Source of the DNA: Xanthomarina gelatinilytica
GTDB taxonomy: Bacteria > Bacteroidota > Bacteroidia > Flavobacteriales > Flavobacteriaceae
DNA length: 64,000 nt
NCBI RefSeq assembly: GCF_000348685.1
Contig: NZ_ANLA01000004.1
Span: 682,001 to 746,000, forward strand
Direction of reading: 5' to 3'
The translations under genes were made by a program, and so were the position numbers. Shown piece after piece: positions 1 through 10,223 of the stretch. The stretch's first letter is position 1; each line of letters begins with the position of its first letter. The notes under the pieces were generated by a model. It ran no database searches and was not told the DNA's origin. It was given only the letters and a program-made list of their open reading frames with translations.

Positions 1-666
1 GACGCCATGATTTCAGGATTTTCCAGATCTTACCCATCAGTTGTTAAGCCGGTTTTAGAACTTATTGGTTTAGCACCAGACTCTACAAGGGTTGCTACCA
101 CAAATGTTATGATGACCAAAAGAGGCCCTATGTTTTTAAGTGATACAGCTATAAACATCAACCCTTCTGCCGAAGATTTAACCAAAATTGCGCAGATGAC
201 AGCTGGAGTGGTAAAAATGTTTGGAATGGAGCCTGTTATGGCCATGATTTCGTACTCTAACTTTGGATCTTCTAAAAATCAAACAGCCATAAAAGTTCGT
301 GAAGCCGTAAATTATTTACATAAAAGACACCCTAATTTATTGGTAGATGGAGAACTTCAAGCAGACTTTGCCTTGAACAGGGAAATGCTACAAGACACCT
401 TTCCGTTCTCTAAATTGGCCGGAAAGAAAGTAAATACTTTGATTTTCCCTAATCTGGAATCGGCCAATATTACCTATAAGTTAATGAAAGAACTCAACAA
501 TTCAGATTCAATAGGACCTATCATGATGGGCTTAAGAAAACCTGTGCACATCCTACAATTGGATGCAAGTGTGGATGAGATTGTTAACATGACAGCTATT
601 GCAGTTATAGATGCACAACAAAAAGAAAAAAAGGAACTTGAAAATAAAGCAGCAATAGAAAAATAA
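1..666 (+). CDS. maeB: NADP-dependent malic enzyme, C-terminal part (partial)
   Basis: The reading frame is open from the first base, so this is the 3' end of a longer gene; the ATG at 7 is internal. The visible 221 residues match the phosphate-acetyltransferase-like C-terminal domain of MaeB-type malic enzymes. That domain follows the catalytic malic domain and is thought to be regulatory (acetyl-CoA or other effectors) rather than catalytic. Recognisable stretches are the VMAMISYSNFGSS region, the VDGELQADFAL region and the NTLIFPNLESANITYKL region, all typical of the PTA fold. MaeB converts malate to pyruvate and CO2 with reduction of NADP. The order malic enzyme, ruvA, sprA is one I recall from other Flavobacteriaceae, which supports the call. 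A stand-alone phosphotransacetylase is less likely given this context. Confidence 0.85.
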   Translation, partial: DAMISGFSRSYPSVVKPVLELIGLAPDSTRVATTNVMMTKRGPMFLSDTAININPSAEDLTKIAQMTAGVVKMFGMEPVMAMISYSNFGSSKNQTAIKVREAVNYLHKRHPNLLVDGELQADFALNREMLQDTFPFSKLAGKKVNTLIFPNLESANITYKLMKELNNSDSIGPIMMGLRKPVHILQLDASVDEIVNMTAIAVIDAQQKEKKELENKAAIEK

Positions 667-693
667 ACGGCTTAATAATGTGAATAATTTTAT

Positions 694-701
694 TACATTT
701 G
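694..701 (+). promoter_or_regulatory. Possible -7 element (TACATTTG) upstream of ruvA
   Basis: The octamer matches the Bacteroidetes -7 consensus TAnnTTTG and lies 22 bp before the ruvA ATG. No good TTTG -33 element is present at the usual distance, so this is only a partial match. Confidence 0.35.
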
Positions 702-723
702 AGAGTTTATTAAAGTTTTGTTA

Positions 724-1305
724 ATGATTACACATATTCAAGGGAAACTTATTGAGAAAAATCCAACCGATGTTGTTATAGATTGTAATGGTGTAGGCTA
801 TATGTTAAACATTTCTTTACATACGTTTTCACAAATTCCAGATCAAGAACATTTAAAATTATATACACACCTTCAAGTAAAAGAAGATTCGCATACCTTG
901 TTTGGATTTTCATCATTGGCCGAAAGAGAGATTTTCAGGTTGTTAATTTCCGTGAGTGGTGTTGGAGCCAGTACAGCAAGAACCATGCTGTCTTCCTTAA
1001 CACCAAAACAGGTAAGGGAAGGAATTGCTGTTGGAGATGTAGCCTTAATTCAATCCATAAAAGGTATTGGTGCCAAAACAGCTCAACGAGTAATTTTGGA
1101 TTTAAAAGATAAAATTTTGAAAGTCTACGATATTGACGAACTTTCAACTCCAAAAAACAATACTAATAAAGATGAAGCGTTATCTGCTTTAGATGTTCTT
1201 GGATTTAACAAAAAACAATCCGAGCGTGTGGTAGATAAAATTATATCCAATCAACCAGATGCAACTGTCGAAGTAATTATAAAACAGGCTTTAAAAAATT
1301 TATAA
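724..1305 (+). CDS. ruvA: Holliday junction branch migration protein RuvA
   Basis: RuvA is the tetrameric Holliday-junction-binding subunit that loads the RuvB motor during recombinational repair. The 193 aa product has the family layout: an N-terminal OB-fold (MITHIQGKLIEK start, VDCNGVGY-type core), a central tandem helix-hairpin-helix region (SVSGVGASTARTML and IKGIGAKTAQRVILDLKDK) and a C-terminal UBA-like domain III (EALSALDVLGFNKKQ) that contacts RuvB. The start at ATG 724 gives the canonical N-terminus; an in-frame TTG at 718 would only add two residues. sprA follows after 5 bp, so the two are probably co-transcribed. Confidence 0.95.
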   Translation: MITHIQGKLIEKNPTDVVIDCNGVGYMLNISLHTFSQIPDQEHLKLYTHLQVKEDSHTLFGFSSLAEREIFRLLISVSGVGASTARTMLSSLTPKQVREGIAVGDVALIQSIKGIGAKTAQRVILDLKDKILKVYDIDELSTPKNNTNKDEALSALDVLGFNKKQSERVVDKIISNQPDATVEVIIKQALKNL

Positions 1306-1310
1306 AAGAT

Positions 1311-4300
1311 TTGAGTACTACCAACCATAATTATTTAAAAGCAAACAAACAAAATGTCCTATTAAGCATGTTCTTGCTTTTTAGTATATATTCTTTCTCA
1401 CAAATAACACCAACACCACAAGATTCAACAAGTACAGGTTTTTCATTAGGAAACATAAACATGCCCAATCCTTCCAGTATTGAATCCAAATATACCTACG
1501 ATCCATTAACAGACAGATATATTTACACCGAAACGGTTGGAAGCTTCAATATAAATTACCCCATAATTTTAACACCTGAAGAGTTTAGGGAACTTGTATT
1601 ACAGGAAAATTTAAAACAATATTACAAGCAGAAAATTGATGCTTATGACGGAAAGAAAGAAGGTTCCGAAGAAGAACAAAAAAACCTGCTTCCAGAATTT
1701 TATGTAAGATCTGGATTGTTTGAAACCATCTTTGGAGGCAATACCATTAATGTGGTGCCACAAGGTTCTGTGGAAATGGATTTGGGTGTTTTGTTTACAA
1801 AGCAAGACAATCCAACATTTTCACCCCAAAACAGAAGTAATTTTACATTCGATTTTGACCAAAGAATTAGTTTGAGCTTGTTGGGAAAAGTTGGAACCAG
1901 ATTACAAGTTACAGCAAACTATGATACCGAATCGACCTTCGATTTCCAAAACTTAATAAAACTGGAATACACACCTACAGAAGATGATATCATCCAAAAA
2001 ATTGAAGTAGGTAACGTAAGCATGCCTCTTAATAGTTCTTTAATAACAGGAGCACAAAGTTTATTTGGTGTTAAAGCACAATTGCAGTTTGGAAAAACAA
2101 CCGTTACAGGTGTTTTTTCTGAACAAAAATCGGATACCAGAACCGTTGTGGCCCAAGGAGGAGGTACCATCGAGGAGTTTGATTTTTTTGCTAGGGATTA
2201 TGATGAAAACAGACATTACTTCTTAGCACATTACTTTAGGGATAATTTTGATAAAACCTTGGAAAATTATCCATTTATAAATTCCAATGTACAAATTACC
2301 AGAATAGAGGTTTGGGTAACCAATAGAAATAACAATACCGAAAACGTTAGAAATATTGTGGCACTTCAGGATTTAGGGGAATCCAATGCAGATCCAAATG
2401 CCAATAACATCCTATTGCAACCTGTTCCTCCTGGATTTATAAATGTAGGTCCCAATGCGTTCCCAAATAACGGAAACAACGATTACGACCCAACAAGAAT
2501 TGGTTCTGGTTCAGTTTTAACCTCACAAATAAGGGATATTGCAACTGTGCAACAAGGGTTTGGAACCCTTAGCGGTTCTGTAAGTGAAGGTTCGGACTAC
2601 GCCAAACTGGAAAATGCCAGAAAACTGCAACAAGGTCAAGAATATACCTTAAACTCCCAACTAGGCTATATCTCTTTAAACCAAAGATTAAACAACGATG
2701 AAGTCCTGGCTGTGGCTTTTCAGTATACGGTTGGTGGCCAAGTATATCAAGTAGGGGAATTTGCAAACGATGGTTTGGACGCAACGGGAACAACTACCAT
2801 TCCTGGAGGTATCACAACGGTTACAAATAACAATTTAATTTTAAAATTATTAAAAAGCCCCATTACAAACGTTAATCAACCTATTTGGGATTTAATGATG
2901 AAGAATATCTATGATACAGGAGCATACCAATTAAGTCAAGACGATTTCAAATTAAATATTTTTTATAACGAAGCCTCACCATTGAATTTTATCTCTCCAG
3001 TAGATGGCAATTCTTTTGGGGTAGATATAAATGGAAACCCTATAACAACCAATACACCTCCAGAAGATTTAATTCAAAATACAACCTTATTACGATTGTT
3101 TAACCTAGACAGATTGAATTTCAATGGCGACCCTCAAACAAATGGAGATGGCTTTTTTGATTTTGTTCCAGGTATTACAGTGATCCCTCAAAACGGAAAA
3201 ATAATCTTTACCAAGGCCGAGCCTTTTGGAAAATATCTATTCGAAAAACTATCTGTTTCTGGAGGCGAAGATTATAACAATAATGTAACCTACAACGATA
3301 ACCAGAAAAAATATGTTTATGACATTCTTTATAAACAAACCAAAACAGCAGCTCTAGAAGCAGCAGACAAGAATAAGTTTAAAATGAAAGGGCGTTACAA
3401 ATCTTCTGGAGGAGATGGCATTCCTATTGGAGCCTTTAACGTTCCTAGAGGATCTGTTCAAGTAACTGCTGGAGGTAGGGTTTTGGTTGAAGGTATAGAC
3501 TATACGGTTAATTACCAACAAGGAACCGTCCAGATACTTGATGAAGCTTTAAAAGCCTCAAACACACCTATTCAGGTTACCACAGAAAACAATGCTGTAT
3601 TTGGACAACAAACAAAACGATTTACAGGTATTAATGTTGAACATAAGTTCAATGAAAATTTTGTGCTTGGAGCAACTTGGTTGCACTTAAACGAAAGACC
3701 TATAACCCAAAAGGCAAATTATGCACAAGAACCCATAAACAACCACATATTTGGAATTAACGGAAATTATTCAACCGAAGTTCCGTTTTTTACCAGATTG
3801 GTCAACAAACTACCAAATATAGATACAGATGCACCTTCCAATTTGGCTGTAAGGGGAGAGTTTGCCTATTTAGCTCCTGGAGCTCCAAAAGGCACCCAAT
3901 TTAATGGAGAAGCTACGTCTTATGTAGATGATTTTGAAGGCTCGCAAAACTCTATCGACCTAAAATCGCCACAATCATGGTTTATTTCCAGTCGTCCTCA
4001 TGGTATCAACGGTAACGACGATAATGTGAATGGTATTGAGCAAGGGTATGATAGAGCTTTGCTGAATTGGTATAATATTGATCCAATTTTCTACGGAAAC
4101 CAAAGTCCAAGTGGTATTTCAGATGATGATATATCAGATTTATATACCAGTCGTGTGTTTATTGAAGAACTGTTTCCAAACCAAGACATTGCCCAAGGGC
4201 AATCAACGGTTGTAAACACTTTGGATTTGGCATATTATCCAACAGAAAGAGGACCTTATAATTTCCAAACCACAAACGTTGATATTAATAACAACACCCT

Positions 4301-7300
4301 AACAGATCCACAGAGAAGTTGGGCAGGTATTACCAGAGCCTTAACTTCTACAGACTTTGAACAATCCAATGTGGAATATATTGAATTCTGGTTACAGGAT
4401 CCATTTCAGGAAAACCCATCCAACCCTGGAGGGAAACTCGTATTCAACTTAGGTAATATTTCAGAAGATGTTATAAAAGACGGAAGAAAAATTTATGAAA
4501 ATGGTTTGCCAGCAGATGGAAATGTAATTGGTGTGTTGCCAACCTCTCCTTCTTGGGAAACGGTTTACCCTCAAAACCAATCTTTAATTTATGCTTTTGA
4601 TACTACTGGCGAACAGCGTACCAATCAAGATACAGGTCTTGATGGTTATGATGATGCCGAGGAAGCTCAAATATTTTCAGCTTACGCCTCCTTGCCAGAT
4701 CCAGCAAACGATAACTATACCTATTTTTTAAATACAGATGGTGATATTTTTGAACGTTATAAGCGTTATAACGGACTTCAAGGAAATTCACCAGATGTGT
4801 TTTCAGACACCAATCGTGGTTCCACAACACAACCAGATGTGGAAGACATCAATCGTGATAACACTATGAATACCATAGACAGTTATTATGAGTACGAGTT
4901 GAATTTAACACCTGCTACTTTAAACATTAACAACCCATACATTGTAGATATTAAAGAAGACCAGGTAAGAACACTTCCTAACGGTCAAACAGTCATTCCA
5001 AGATGGGTTCAATTTAGAATTCCGGTTACAGAATACTCCAATGCCATTGGTGGTATTTCAGATTTAAGATCCATTCGTTTTACACGAATGTATTTAAAAG
5101 AATTTACAGAAAAAACCGTGTTCCGTTTTGGTACTTTGGATTTGGTAAGAAGCGATTGGAGAAGATATAATTTAACATTGGATGAAGATGGTGGAGATCC
5201 AGCATTGGACAATACCGAATTTAGCGTTGGAATTATAGGTACCATAGAAAACGATGGAATTTATATTTCACCTCCAGGAGTAGAACCTGAAGAATTTTAT
5301 AACAACAATACCGTAATTAGACAAAACGAACAATCCTTGGTCTTGGATGTGTGCGATTTGGAATCACATGATGCAAGGGCTGTTTATAAAAACATTAATA
5401 TAGACATGCGTCAGTATAAACGATTAAGAATGTTTATACATGCTCAAGAAGGAGATATCCCAGGACTGCAAGACGAAGATTTAGTTGGTTTTATAAGAAT
5501 GGGTAACGATTTAACCCAAAACTACTACCAAATAGAAGTACCCTTAAAAGTAAGCGACGGAACAACCAGGGAACTTTTATGGCCTGAAGAAAATGAGATG
5601 AACCTGGCTCTGGAATTGCTTCAAGATATTAAATCGGAAGGTATTAGCAATGGAACATTAAGTGGGACAACACCTGTTTTTTATGATGTGATTGATGATG
5701 CATTAAGCGAAAACCCCGTTCCAGAATATGCTCCTTATACCTTAGGGCAACAACGAATAGGGATTATAGGAAATCCAAATTTTGGAGACATTAGAACCTT
5801 AATGGTTGGTGTTAAAAATGCGTCTGGAGTAGACAAATGTGGTCAATTATGGTTTAACGAATTACGTTTGTCCGATATGGACAACGAAGGTGGTTGGGCA
5901 GCTGTATTGACTGTTGATACCAATTTTGCCGATTTTGCAAACGTAAGTGCCACTGGAAGAAAAAGCACCACAGGATTTGGATCCATTGAACAAGGGCCTA
6001 ACCAAAGAAGTAGAGAAGATGTAGAACAATACGATGTGGTTACCAATGTAAATATTGGGCAATTGCTTCCACCAAAATGGGGAATTCAAATTCCATTTAA
6101 CTATGGACAGGGAGAAGAATTGATTACACCAAAATATGATCAGTATTATAAAGATTTAACCTTGGAGTCCAGATTGGAAGCAGCCGATTCCAATGATGAA
6201 AAAGATAAGATCAGGGAACAGTCCGAAAGTTACACCAAACGAAAAAGCATAAACTTTATTGGTGTTAGAAAAATAAAGACCAACGACTCCAAGCCTCGTT
6301 TTTACGATGTGGAAAATCTTACCTTTAATTATTCCTACAATAAAATAAAGCATCGGGATTTTGAAATTGAAAATTCCATAGACCAAACGGTTAGGGCTGG
6401 CGTTAATTACGCATATAATTTTGAGCCTTATTCCATTGAACCTTTTAAGAAAAACGATTCCTTGTTTACCAGTGACTATTTAAAACTATTAAAAGATTTC
6501 AATTTTAATCCGTTACCTTCCATGTTTACGGTCAATACCAACATAAACCGTCAATTTAATCAGCAAAAATTCAGGGAAGTAGATCTAACCGGAGACAATA
6601 TAGGCTTGGATGAATTTTACAGAAGAAATTATACTTTCGATTACGAATATAGCATCAATTACAATTTAACCAAATCCTTACAATTAAATTTAACGGCATC
6701 CAACCATAATATTGTGCGCAATTATTTTAAAGACAATATCATCAACGGCGAACAAGACCCTTCTTTAACCGTTTGGGATGGCTTTTTCGATTTTGGCGAT
6801 CCAAACAGGCAGTTCCAACAACTGGCAGTAAATTATGATATTCCTTTGGATAAAATTCCAACTTTTAGCTTTGTGGATGCCACTTACTCCTACAGTGGCG
6901 ATTTCCAATGGCAAAAAGGATCCGATTTGTTTGGAAATCTGGAAGTGGACGGTCAAACCTACGATTTAGGTAATACGGTTTCCAATGCAAACAGGCACAA
7001 CATCAATACCACTTTAAACATGAACAAGTTCTATAATTATATAGGGCTTAAAAAGAAAACCATTAGAAAAACACCTACGCCAGCAGCTAGACCAACGCCA
7101 GATGGAAAGCCTCAAGACGGATCAAAGCCTGCAAAGGCAAAAAACGGAGGACAGAAGCTTGCCAATGTTGGAATAGATATTCTTACCAGTTTAAAAAGAG
7201 TACAGGTTAACTATTCTGAAACCAATGGAACCTATTTACCAGGTTATTTAAGAACCCCTGGATTTATAGGAACTTTAAAACCAACCGTTGGTTTTACCTT

Positions 7301-8513
7301 TGGTAGCCAAAAAGATGTAAGACACTTAGCGGCCAAAAACGGTTGGTTAACACTGTATCCAGATTTTAATGAGCAATATACAGCAGTCAAAACCCAACAA
7401 TTGGATTATTCTGCAAATATTGAACCTTTAAACGATTTAAAAATAGATCTGGTTGCCAATAGGTTGTATTCTGAAAACTATACTGAAAACTATAGGATCA
7501 ACGATTATGGAAATGGCTTGGAGTACGAATCCCTTACTCCAAATACCTTTGGAAATTACAGTATTTCCACAATTTTAATTAAAACAGCTTTCAGTAAAAG
7601 TGATGAGACCCAATCTGCAGCCTTCGAAGATTTTAGGGCCAATAGGTTAAAAATAGCAAACAGATTGGCAGAGCAACACTATGGTAGCACCACGTATCCT
7701 GTAGATGCAGAAGGCTATCCGGTAGGTTTTGGTAAAAACAGCCAATCAGTCTTGTTGCCATCCTTCCTGTCTGCCTATTCCGGTAAGGACGCTGGAGGGA
7801 TCTCTTTATCTGCCATTAAAGATTTTCCAATTCCAAACTGGGATATAAAATATACAGGATTAATGAATTTAAAATGGTTTAAAAAACGTTTTAAACGTTT
7901 CTCATTAATTCATGGATATCGTGCATCCTACACCATCAATCAATTTAGGTCCAATTTGGACTACGATCCTTTGGAGCCAGAAGCCTTGGATCAAGGTGGC
8001 AATTTTAAAAATGAAACACTTTACAGTAACATCAACTTAACCGAAATGTTTAGTCCGTTGGTACGAATAGACATGGAAATGAAAAATTCCGTAAAAATTC
8101 TTGCTGAAATCAAGAAAGACAGACTTCTTTCATTGAGTTTTGATAATAATTTAATGACTGAAGTTCAAGGAAACGAATACATTATTGGCTTGGGTTATAG
8201 AATAAAAGATGTTAGGATTAATTCCAAATTAGCTGGACCTACCAAAAAGATTGTAAGCGATTTAAATATGAAAGCCGATCTTTCATATAGAAGAAACGAA
8301 ACCATTATTAGATATCTGGATGTGAACAACAACCAAATAACATCTGGACAAACGGTATGGTCTGGAAAGTTTACTGCAGATTATTCGTTTAGTAAAAACC
8401 TAACAGGTATTTTCTACTTCGATTATATGTTTTCAGAATACGCCATTTCCACAGCATACCCTCAAACAACCATACGTGGAGGTATTACGTTGAGATATAA
8501 TTTTGGTAATTAA
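1311..8513 (+). CDS. sprA: Type IX secretion system outer membrane translocon SprA
   Basis: SprA (Sov in Porphyromonas) is the giant 36-strand outer membrane barrel that forms the protein-conducting pore of the type IX secretion system. In gliding Flavobacteria it exports the adhesins SprB and RemA. The 2400 aa length is typical. An N-terminal signal peptide ends around SIYSFS-Q (residues 20-31). The body is rich in Asn, Tyr and alternating strands. A Pro-rich loop (TPTPAARPTPDGKP) lies near residue 1920, and the protein ends with TLRYNFGN, an aromatic barrel terminus. The start is TTG at 1311; the first in-frame ATG (1368) would leave a very short signal peptide, so TTG is preferred. It sits 5 bp after ruvA. 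The rest of the T9SS core (GldKLMN, SprE, SprT) is not in this window. Confidence 0.95.
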   Translation: MSTTNHNYLKANKQNVLLSMFLLFSIYSFSQITPTPQDSTSTGFSLGNINMPNPSSIESKYTYDPLTDRYIYTETVGSFNINYPIILTPEEFRELVLQENLKQYYKQKIDAYDGKKEGSEEEQKNLLPEFYVRSGLFETIFGGNTINVVPQGSVEMDLGVLFTKQDNPTFSPQNRSNFTFDFDQRISLSLLGKVGTRLQVTANYDTESTFDFQNLIKLEYTPTEDDIIQKIEVGNVSMPLNSSLITGAQSLFGVKAQLQFGKTTVTGVFSEQKSDTRTVVAQGGGTIEEFDFFARDYDENRHYFLAHYFRDNFDKTLENYPFINSNVQITRIEVWVTNRNNNTENVRNIVALQDLGESNADPNANNILLQPVPPGFINVGPNAFPNNGNNDYDPTRIGSGSVLTSQIRDIATVQQGFGTLSGSVSEGSDYAKLENARKLQQGQEYTLNSQLGYISLNQRLNNDEVLAVAFQYTVGGQVYQVGEFANDGLDATGTTTIPGGITTVTNNNLILKLLKSPITNVNQPIWDLMMKNIYDTGAYQLSQDDFKLNIFYNEASPLNFISPVDGNSFGVDINGNPITTNTPPEDLIQNTTLLRLFNLDRLNFNGDPQTNGDGFFDFVPGITVIPQNGKIIFTKAEPFGKYLFEKLSVSGGEDYNNNVTYNDNQKKYVYDILYKQTKTAALEAADKNKFKMKGRYKSSGGDGIPIGAFNVPRGSVQVTAGGRVLVEGIDYTVNYQQGTVQILDEALKASNTPIQVTTENNAVFGQQTKRFTGINVEHKFNENFVLGATWLHLNERPITQKANYAQEPINNHIFGINGNYSTEVPFFTRLVNKLPNIDTDAPSNLAVRGEFAYLAPGAPKGTQFNGEATSYVDDFEGSQNSIDLKSPQSWFISSRPHGINGNDDNVNGIEQGYDRALLNWYNIDPIFYGNQSPSGISDDDISDLYTSRVFIEELFPNQDIAQGQSTVVNTLDLAYYPTERGPYNFQTTNVDINNNTLTDPQRSWAGITRALTSTDFEQSNVEYIEFWLQDPFQENPSNPGGKLVFNLGNISEDVIKDGRKIYENGLPADGNVIGVLPTSPSWETVYPQNQSLIYAFDTTGEQRTNQDTGLDGYDDAEEAQIFSAYASLPDPANDNYTYFLNTDGDIFERYKRYNGLQGNSPDVFSDTNRGSTTQPDVEDINRDNTMNTIDSYYEYELNLTPATLNINNPYIVDIKEDQVRTLPNGQTVIPRWVQFRIPVTEYSNAIGGISDLRSIRFTRMYLKEFTEKTVFRFGTLDLVRSDWRRYNLTLDEDGGDPALDNTEFSVGIIGTIENDGIYISPPGVEPEEFYNNNTVIRQNEQSLVLDVCDLESHDARAVYKNINIDMRQYKRLRMFIHAQEGDIPGLQDEDLVGFIRMGNDLTQNYYQIEVPLKVSDGTTRELLWPEENEMNLALELLQDIKSEGISNGTLSGTTPVFYDVIDDALSENPVPEYAPYTLGQQRIGIIGNPNFGDIRTLMVGVKNASGVDKCGQLWFNELRLSDMDNEGGWAAVLTVDTNFADFANVSATGRKSTTGFGSIEQGPNQRSREDVEQYDVVTNVNIGQLLPPKWGIQIPFNYGQGEELITPKYDQYYKDLTLESRLEAADSNDEKDKIREQSESYTKRKSINFIGVRKIKTNDSKPRFYDVENLTFNYSYNKIKHRDFEIENSIDQTVRAGVNYAYNFEPYSIEPFKKNDSLFTSDYLKLLKDFNFNPLPSMFTVNTNINRQFNQQKFREVDLTGDNIGLDEFYRRNYTFDYEYSINYNLTKSLQLNLTASNHNIVRNYFKDNIINGEQDPSLTVWDGFFDFGDPNRQFQQLAVNYDIPLDKIPTFSFVDATYSYSGDFQWQKGSDLFGNLEVDGQTYDLGNTVSNANRHNINTTLNMNKFYNYIGLKKKTIRKTPTPAARPTPDGKPQDGSKPAKAKNGGQKLANVGIDILTSLKRVQVNYSETNGTYLPGYLRTPGFIGTLKPTVGFTFGSQKDVRHLAAKNGWLTLYPDFNEQYTAVKTQQLDYSANIEPLNDLKIDLVANRLYSENYTENYRINDYGNGLEYESLTPNTFGNYSISTILIKTAFSKSDETQSAAFEDFRANRLKIANRLAEQHYGSTTYPVDAEGYPVGFGKNSQSVLLPSFLSAYSGKDAGGISLSAIKDFPIPNWDIKYTGLMNLKWFKKRFKRFSLIHGYRASYTINQFRSNLDYDPLEPEALDQGGNFKNETLYSNINLTEMFSPLVRIDMEMKNSVKILAEIKKDRLLSLSFDNNLMTEVQGNEYIIGLGYRIKDVRINSKLAGPTKKIVSDLNMKADLSYRRNETIIRYLDVNNNQITSGQTVWSGKFTADYSFSKNLTGIFYFDYMFSEYAISTAYPQTTIRGGITLRYNFGN

Positions 8514-8523
8514 TAAAATCTAG

Positions 8524-8554
8524 TTTGATATTATCTTTTGAATAAATACATTTG
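8524..8554 (+). promoter_or_regulatory. Consensus Bacteroidetes promoter for gcvH
   Basis: TTTG at 8524-8527, exactly 19 bp, then TACATTTG at 8547-8554. This is a full match to the Bacteroidetes sigma-A promoter TTTG-N19-TAnnTTTG, and lies 21 bp before the gcvH ATG. It begins just after the sprA stop codon. Confidence 0.75.
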
Positions 8555-8575
8555 CGAAAATAAATAATATATACA

Positions 8576-8956
8576 ATGAATATTCCATCAAATTTAAAGT
8601 ACACAAAAGACCACGAATGGGTAAAAATTGAAGGTGACGTAGCAACTGTTGGTATAACAGATTTTGCCCAAAGCGAATTGGGTGACATTGTTTACGTAGA
8701 AGTTGAAACTGTAGACGAAACGTTGGATGCCGATGAGATTTTTGGTACTGTAGAAGCTGTAAAAACAGTTTCAGATTTGTTTTTACCACTATCTGGAGAA
8801 ATTATAGAGTTTAACGAAGCACTAGAAGACGAACCAGAAAAAGTAAATAGCGATCCTTATGGAGAAGGTTGGATGATTAAAGTAAAATGTTCAGACCTGT
8901 CCCAAGTAGATGGCCTTATGTCTGCCGATGCTTACAAAGAATTGATTGGTGCTTAA
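8576..8956 (+). CDS. gcvH: Glycine cleavage system H protein
   Basis: GcvH is the lipoyl-carrying shuttle protein of the glycine cleavage complex. Its swinging lipoamide arm carries the aminomethyl group from GcvP to GcvT and is reoxidised by the L protein. The 126 aa product is full length and shows the family core [12 protein letters not shown], the GDIVYVEVE strand and the lipoylation loop [11 protein letters not shown], with the modified lysine at K63. The C-terminal GEGWMIKVK motif is also present. It has its own consensus promoter. The next gene (VanZ-like) begins inside its 3' end, so translational coupling is likely. GcvP and GcvT are not in the window. Confidence 0.97.
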   Translation: MNIPSNLKYTKDHEWVKIEGDVATVGITDFAQSELGDIVYVEVETVDETLDADEIFGTVEAVKTVSDLFLPLSGEIIEFNEALEDEPEKVNSDPYGEGWMIKVKCSDLSQVDGLMSADAYKELIGA

Positions 8957-9332
8957 AAAAAATGCTTTATGGGTTTCTATAAGCTATACTGTATTACTTA
9001 TAACAGTTAGTTTGGCGAAACTCGATTTAGAATCTGTTGAAGAAATTGTACCATCCTTTAGTGATAAAATATTTCATTTCTTGGCTTATGCATTATTTAC
9101 TTGGCTTTGGTTTAACTCATTCTACTTCAAATTCAATTTTAGTAAAATAAAAAGTATTTTTAGAAGCATCCTTGTATCTGTTGCCTTTGGTATAATTATT
9201 GAAGTATTACAACTTATATTAACAAGCTCAAGAAGTTTCGATGTATTGGATATATTGGCAAATAGTTTAGGTGTTTTATTTGCAGCTATTTTAATACATA
9301 CTAAAATAAATACAGACGTTAAAAAATATTAA
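8949..9332 (+). CDS. VanZ-like family membrane protein
   Basis: A 127 aa integral membrane protein of the VanZ-like family. Four hydrophobic segments are visible: residues about 7-24, a segment after the [12 protein letters not shown] motif, one around [16 protein letters not shown] and one around [14 protein letters not shown]. The motifs DKxxHFxAY and Ex(L)Q...R.FDxxDxxAN are the conserved polar residues of the family. The founding member is linked to teicoplanin resistance, but the function of these short bacterial homologues is unknown. I chose the GTG at 8949 (VLKKNALW), which gives the usual basic N-terminus; TTG 8946 is one codon earlier. The gene overlaps gcvH by 8 bp in another frame, so translational coupling is likely. 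Confidence 0.8.
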   Translation: MLKKNALWVSISYTVLLITVSLAKLDLESVEEIVPSFSDKIFHFLAYALFTWLWFNSFYFKFNFSKIKSIFRSILVSVAFGIIIEVLQLILTSSRSFDVLDILANSLGVLFAAILIHTKINTDVKKY

Positions 9333-9335
9333 TCG

Positions 9336-9368
9336 TTTGCTTTATTGCCAAATAAATGGTTATTTTAG
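9336..9368 (+). promoter_or_regulatory. Possible promoter for the first TonB gene
   Basis: TTTG at 9336-9339 followed after 21 bp by TATTTTAG at 9361-9368. The -33 matches; the -7 octamer differs from TAnnTTTG at one base (A for T at its seventh position). The tonB ATG is 21 bp further on. Confidence 0.4.
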
Positions 9369-9389
9369 CAATCAGGAAAATTAAAAATC

Positions 9390-10109
9390 ATGGAACAAAA
9401 GAAAAATCCTAAAGCAAATGTAGGTCGAAACAGCTCTCTTTTCTTTGCTGTTGGTTTAGCATTAATGTTGTTTGTAACATATACGGCAATTAACTATAAA
9501 ACGTACGATAAATCTGCGATAGACATTGGTCAGTTAAACCTTGACGAAGAATTGGAGGAAGAAATTCCAATTACAGAGCAATTACAGACACCACCACCTC
9601 CACCACCACCACCAGCTGCTCCTGAAGTGATTGAAGTTGTGGAAGATGAAGAGGAAGTTGAGGAAACGGTTATTGAATCTACCGAAACCAGTCAAGAAGA
9701 AGAAATTGTTGAGGTAGAAGAAGTGGAAGTTGAAGAAGTAGAAGAAGACGTTGAGGTTCCTTTTGCTGTTATTGAAAACGTTCCAGTTTTCCCAGGTTGT
9801 GAAAAAGGAAACAATGAAGATAAAAAAGCTTGTATGAACGAGCAAATGCAAAAATTCATTGTGAAAAAATTCAATACCGATTTGGCTGGAGATTTAGGGT
9901 TAAGTGGTATCCAAAAAATCAGTGTATTCTTTAAAATTGATAAAACAGGTGAAATTGTTGATATAAAAGCAAGAGCACCACATCCAAGATTAGAACAAGA
10001 AGCTATTAGAGTAGTAAGCTTGTTGCCTAAAATGAAACCAGGAAAGCAACGTGGAAAAGCAGTAAGGGTTCCTTATTACCTACCAATTAAGTTCCAAGTG
10101 CAGAACTAA
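9390..10109 (+). CDS. tonB: Energy transducer TonB
   Basis: TonB couples the proton motive force harvested by ExbB/ExbD to outer membrane TonB-dependent transporters. The 239 aa protein has a single N-terminal membrane anchor (residues about 16-35). A proline run (eight Pro near residues 68-75) and a strongly acidic Glu/Val-rich linker (about 80-122) follow and would span the periplasm. The C-terminal TonB_C domain spans about 130-238 and ends LPIKFQVQN. Two cysteines, C137 in FPGCE and C148 in KKACMN, flank the start of the C-terminal domain. They are conserved in the next TonB and in the following RemB-like protein, suggesting a disulfide. ExbB/ExbD are not nearby. Confidence 0.92.
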   Translation: MEQKKNPKANVGRNSSLFFAVGLALMLFVTYTAINYKTYDKSAIDIGQLNLDEELEEEIPITEQLQTPPPPPPPPAAPEVIEVVEDEEEVEETVIESTETSQEEEIVEVEEVEVEEVEEDVEVPFAVIENVPVFPGCEKGNNEDKKACMNEQMQKFIVKKFNTDLAGDLGLSGIQKISVFFKIDKTGEIVDIKARAPHPRLEQEAIRVVSLLPKMKPGKQRGKAVRVPYYLPIKFQVQN

Positions 10110-10135
10110 GAGTTTTAGTTTTTAAAAATTATATA

Positions 10136-10172
10136 AAATCCCGTTACAATTACTGTAACGGGATTTCTTTTT
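10136..10172 (+). terminator. Intrinsic terminator after first tonB
   Basis: A perfect 13-bp stem (10136-10148 with 10154-10166, AAATCCCGTTACA and its complement) with a 5-nt loop, followed by CTTTTT. It lies 26 bp after the tonB stop codon. Confidence 0.85.
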
Positions 10173-10223
10173 GGTATGCTTATTGATATTTTATCATAAT
10201 ATTAACATTTAAATTCAATTATT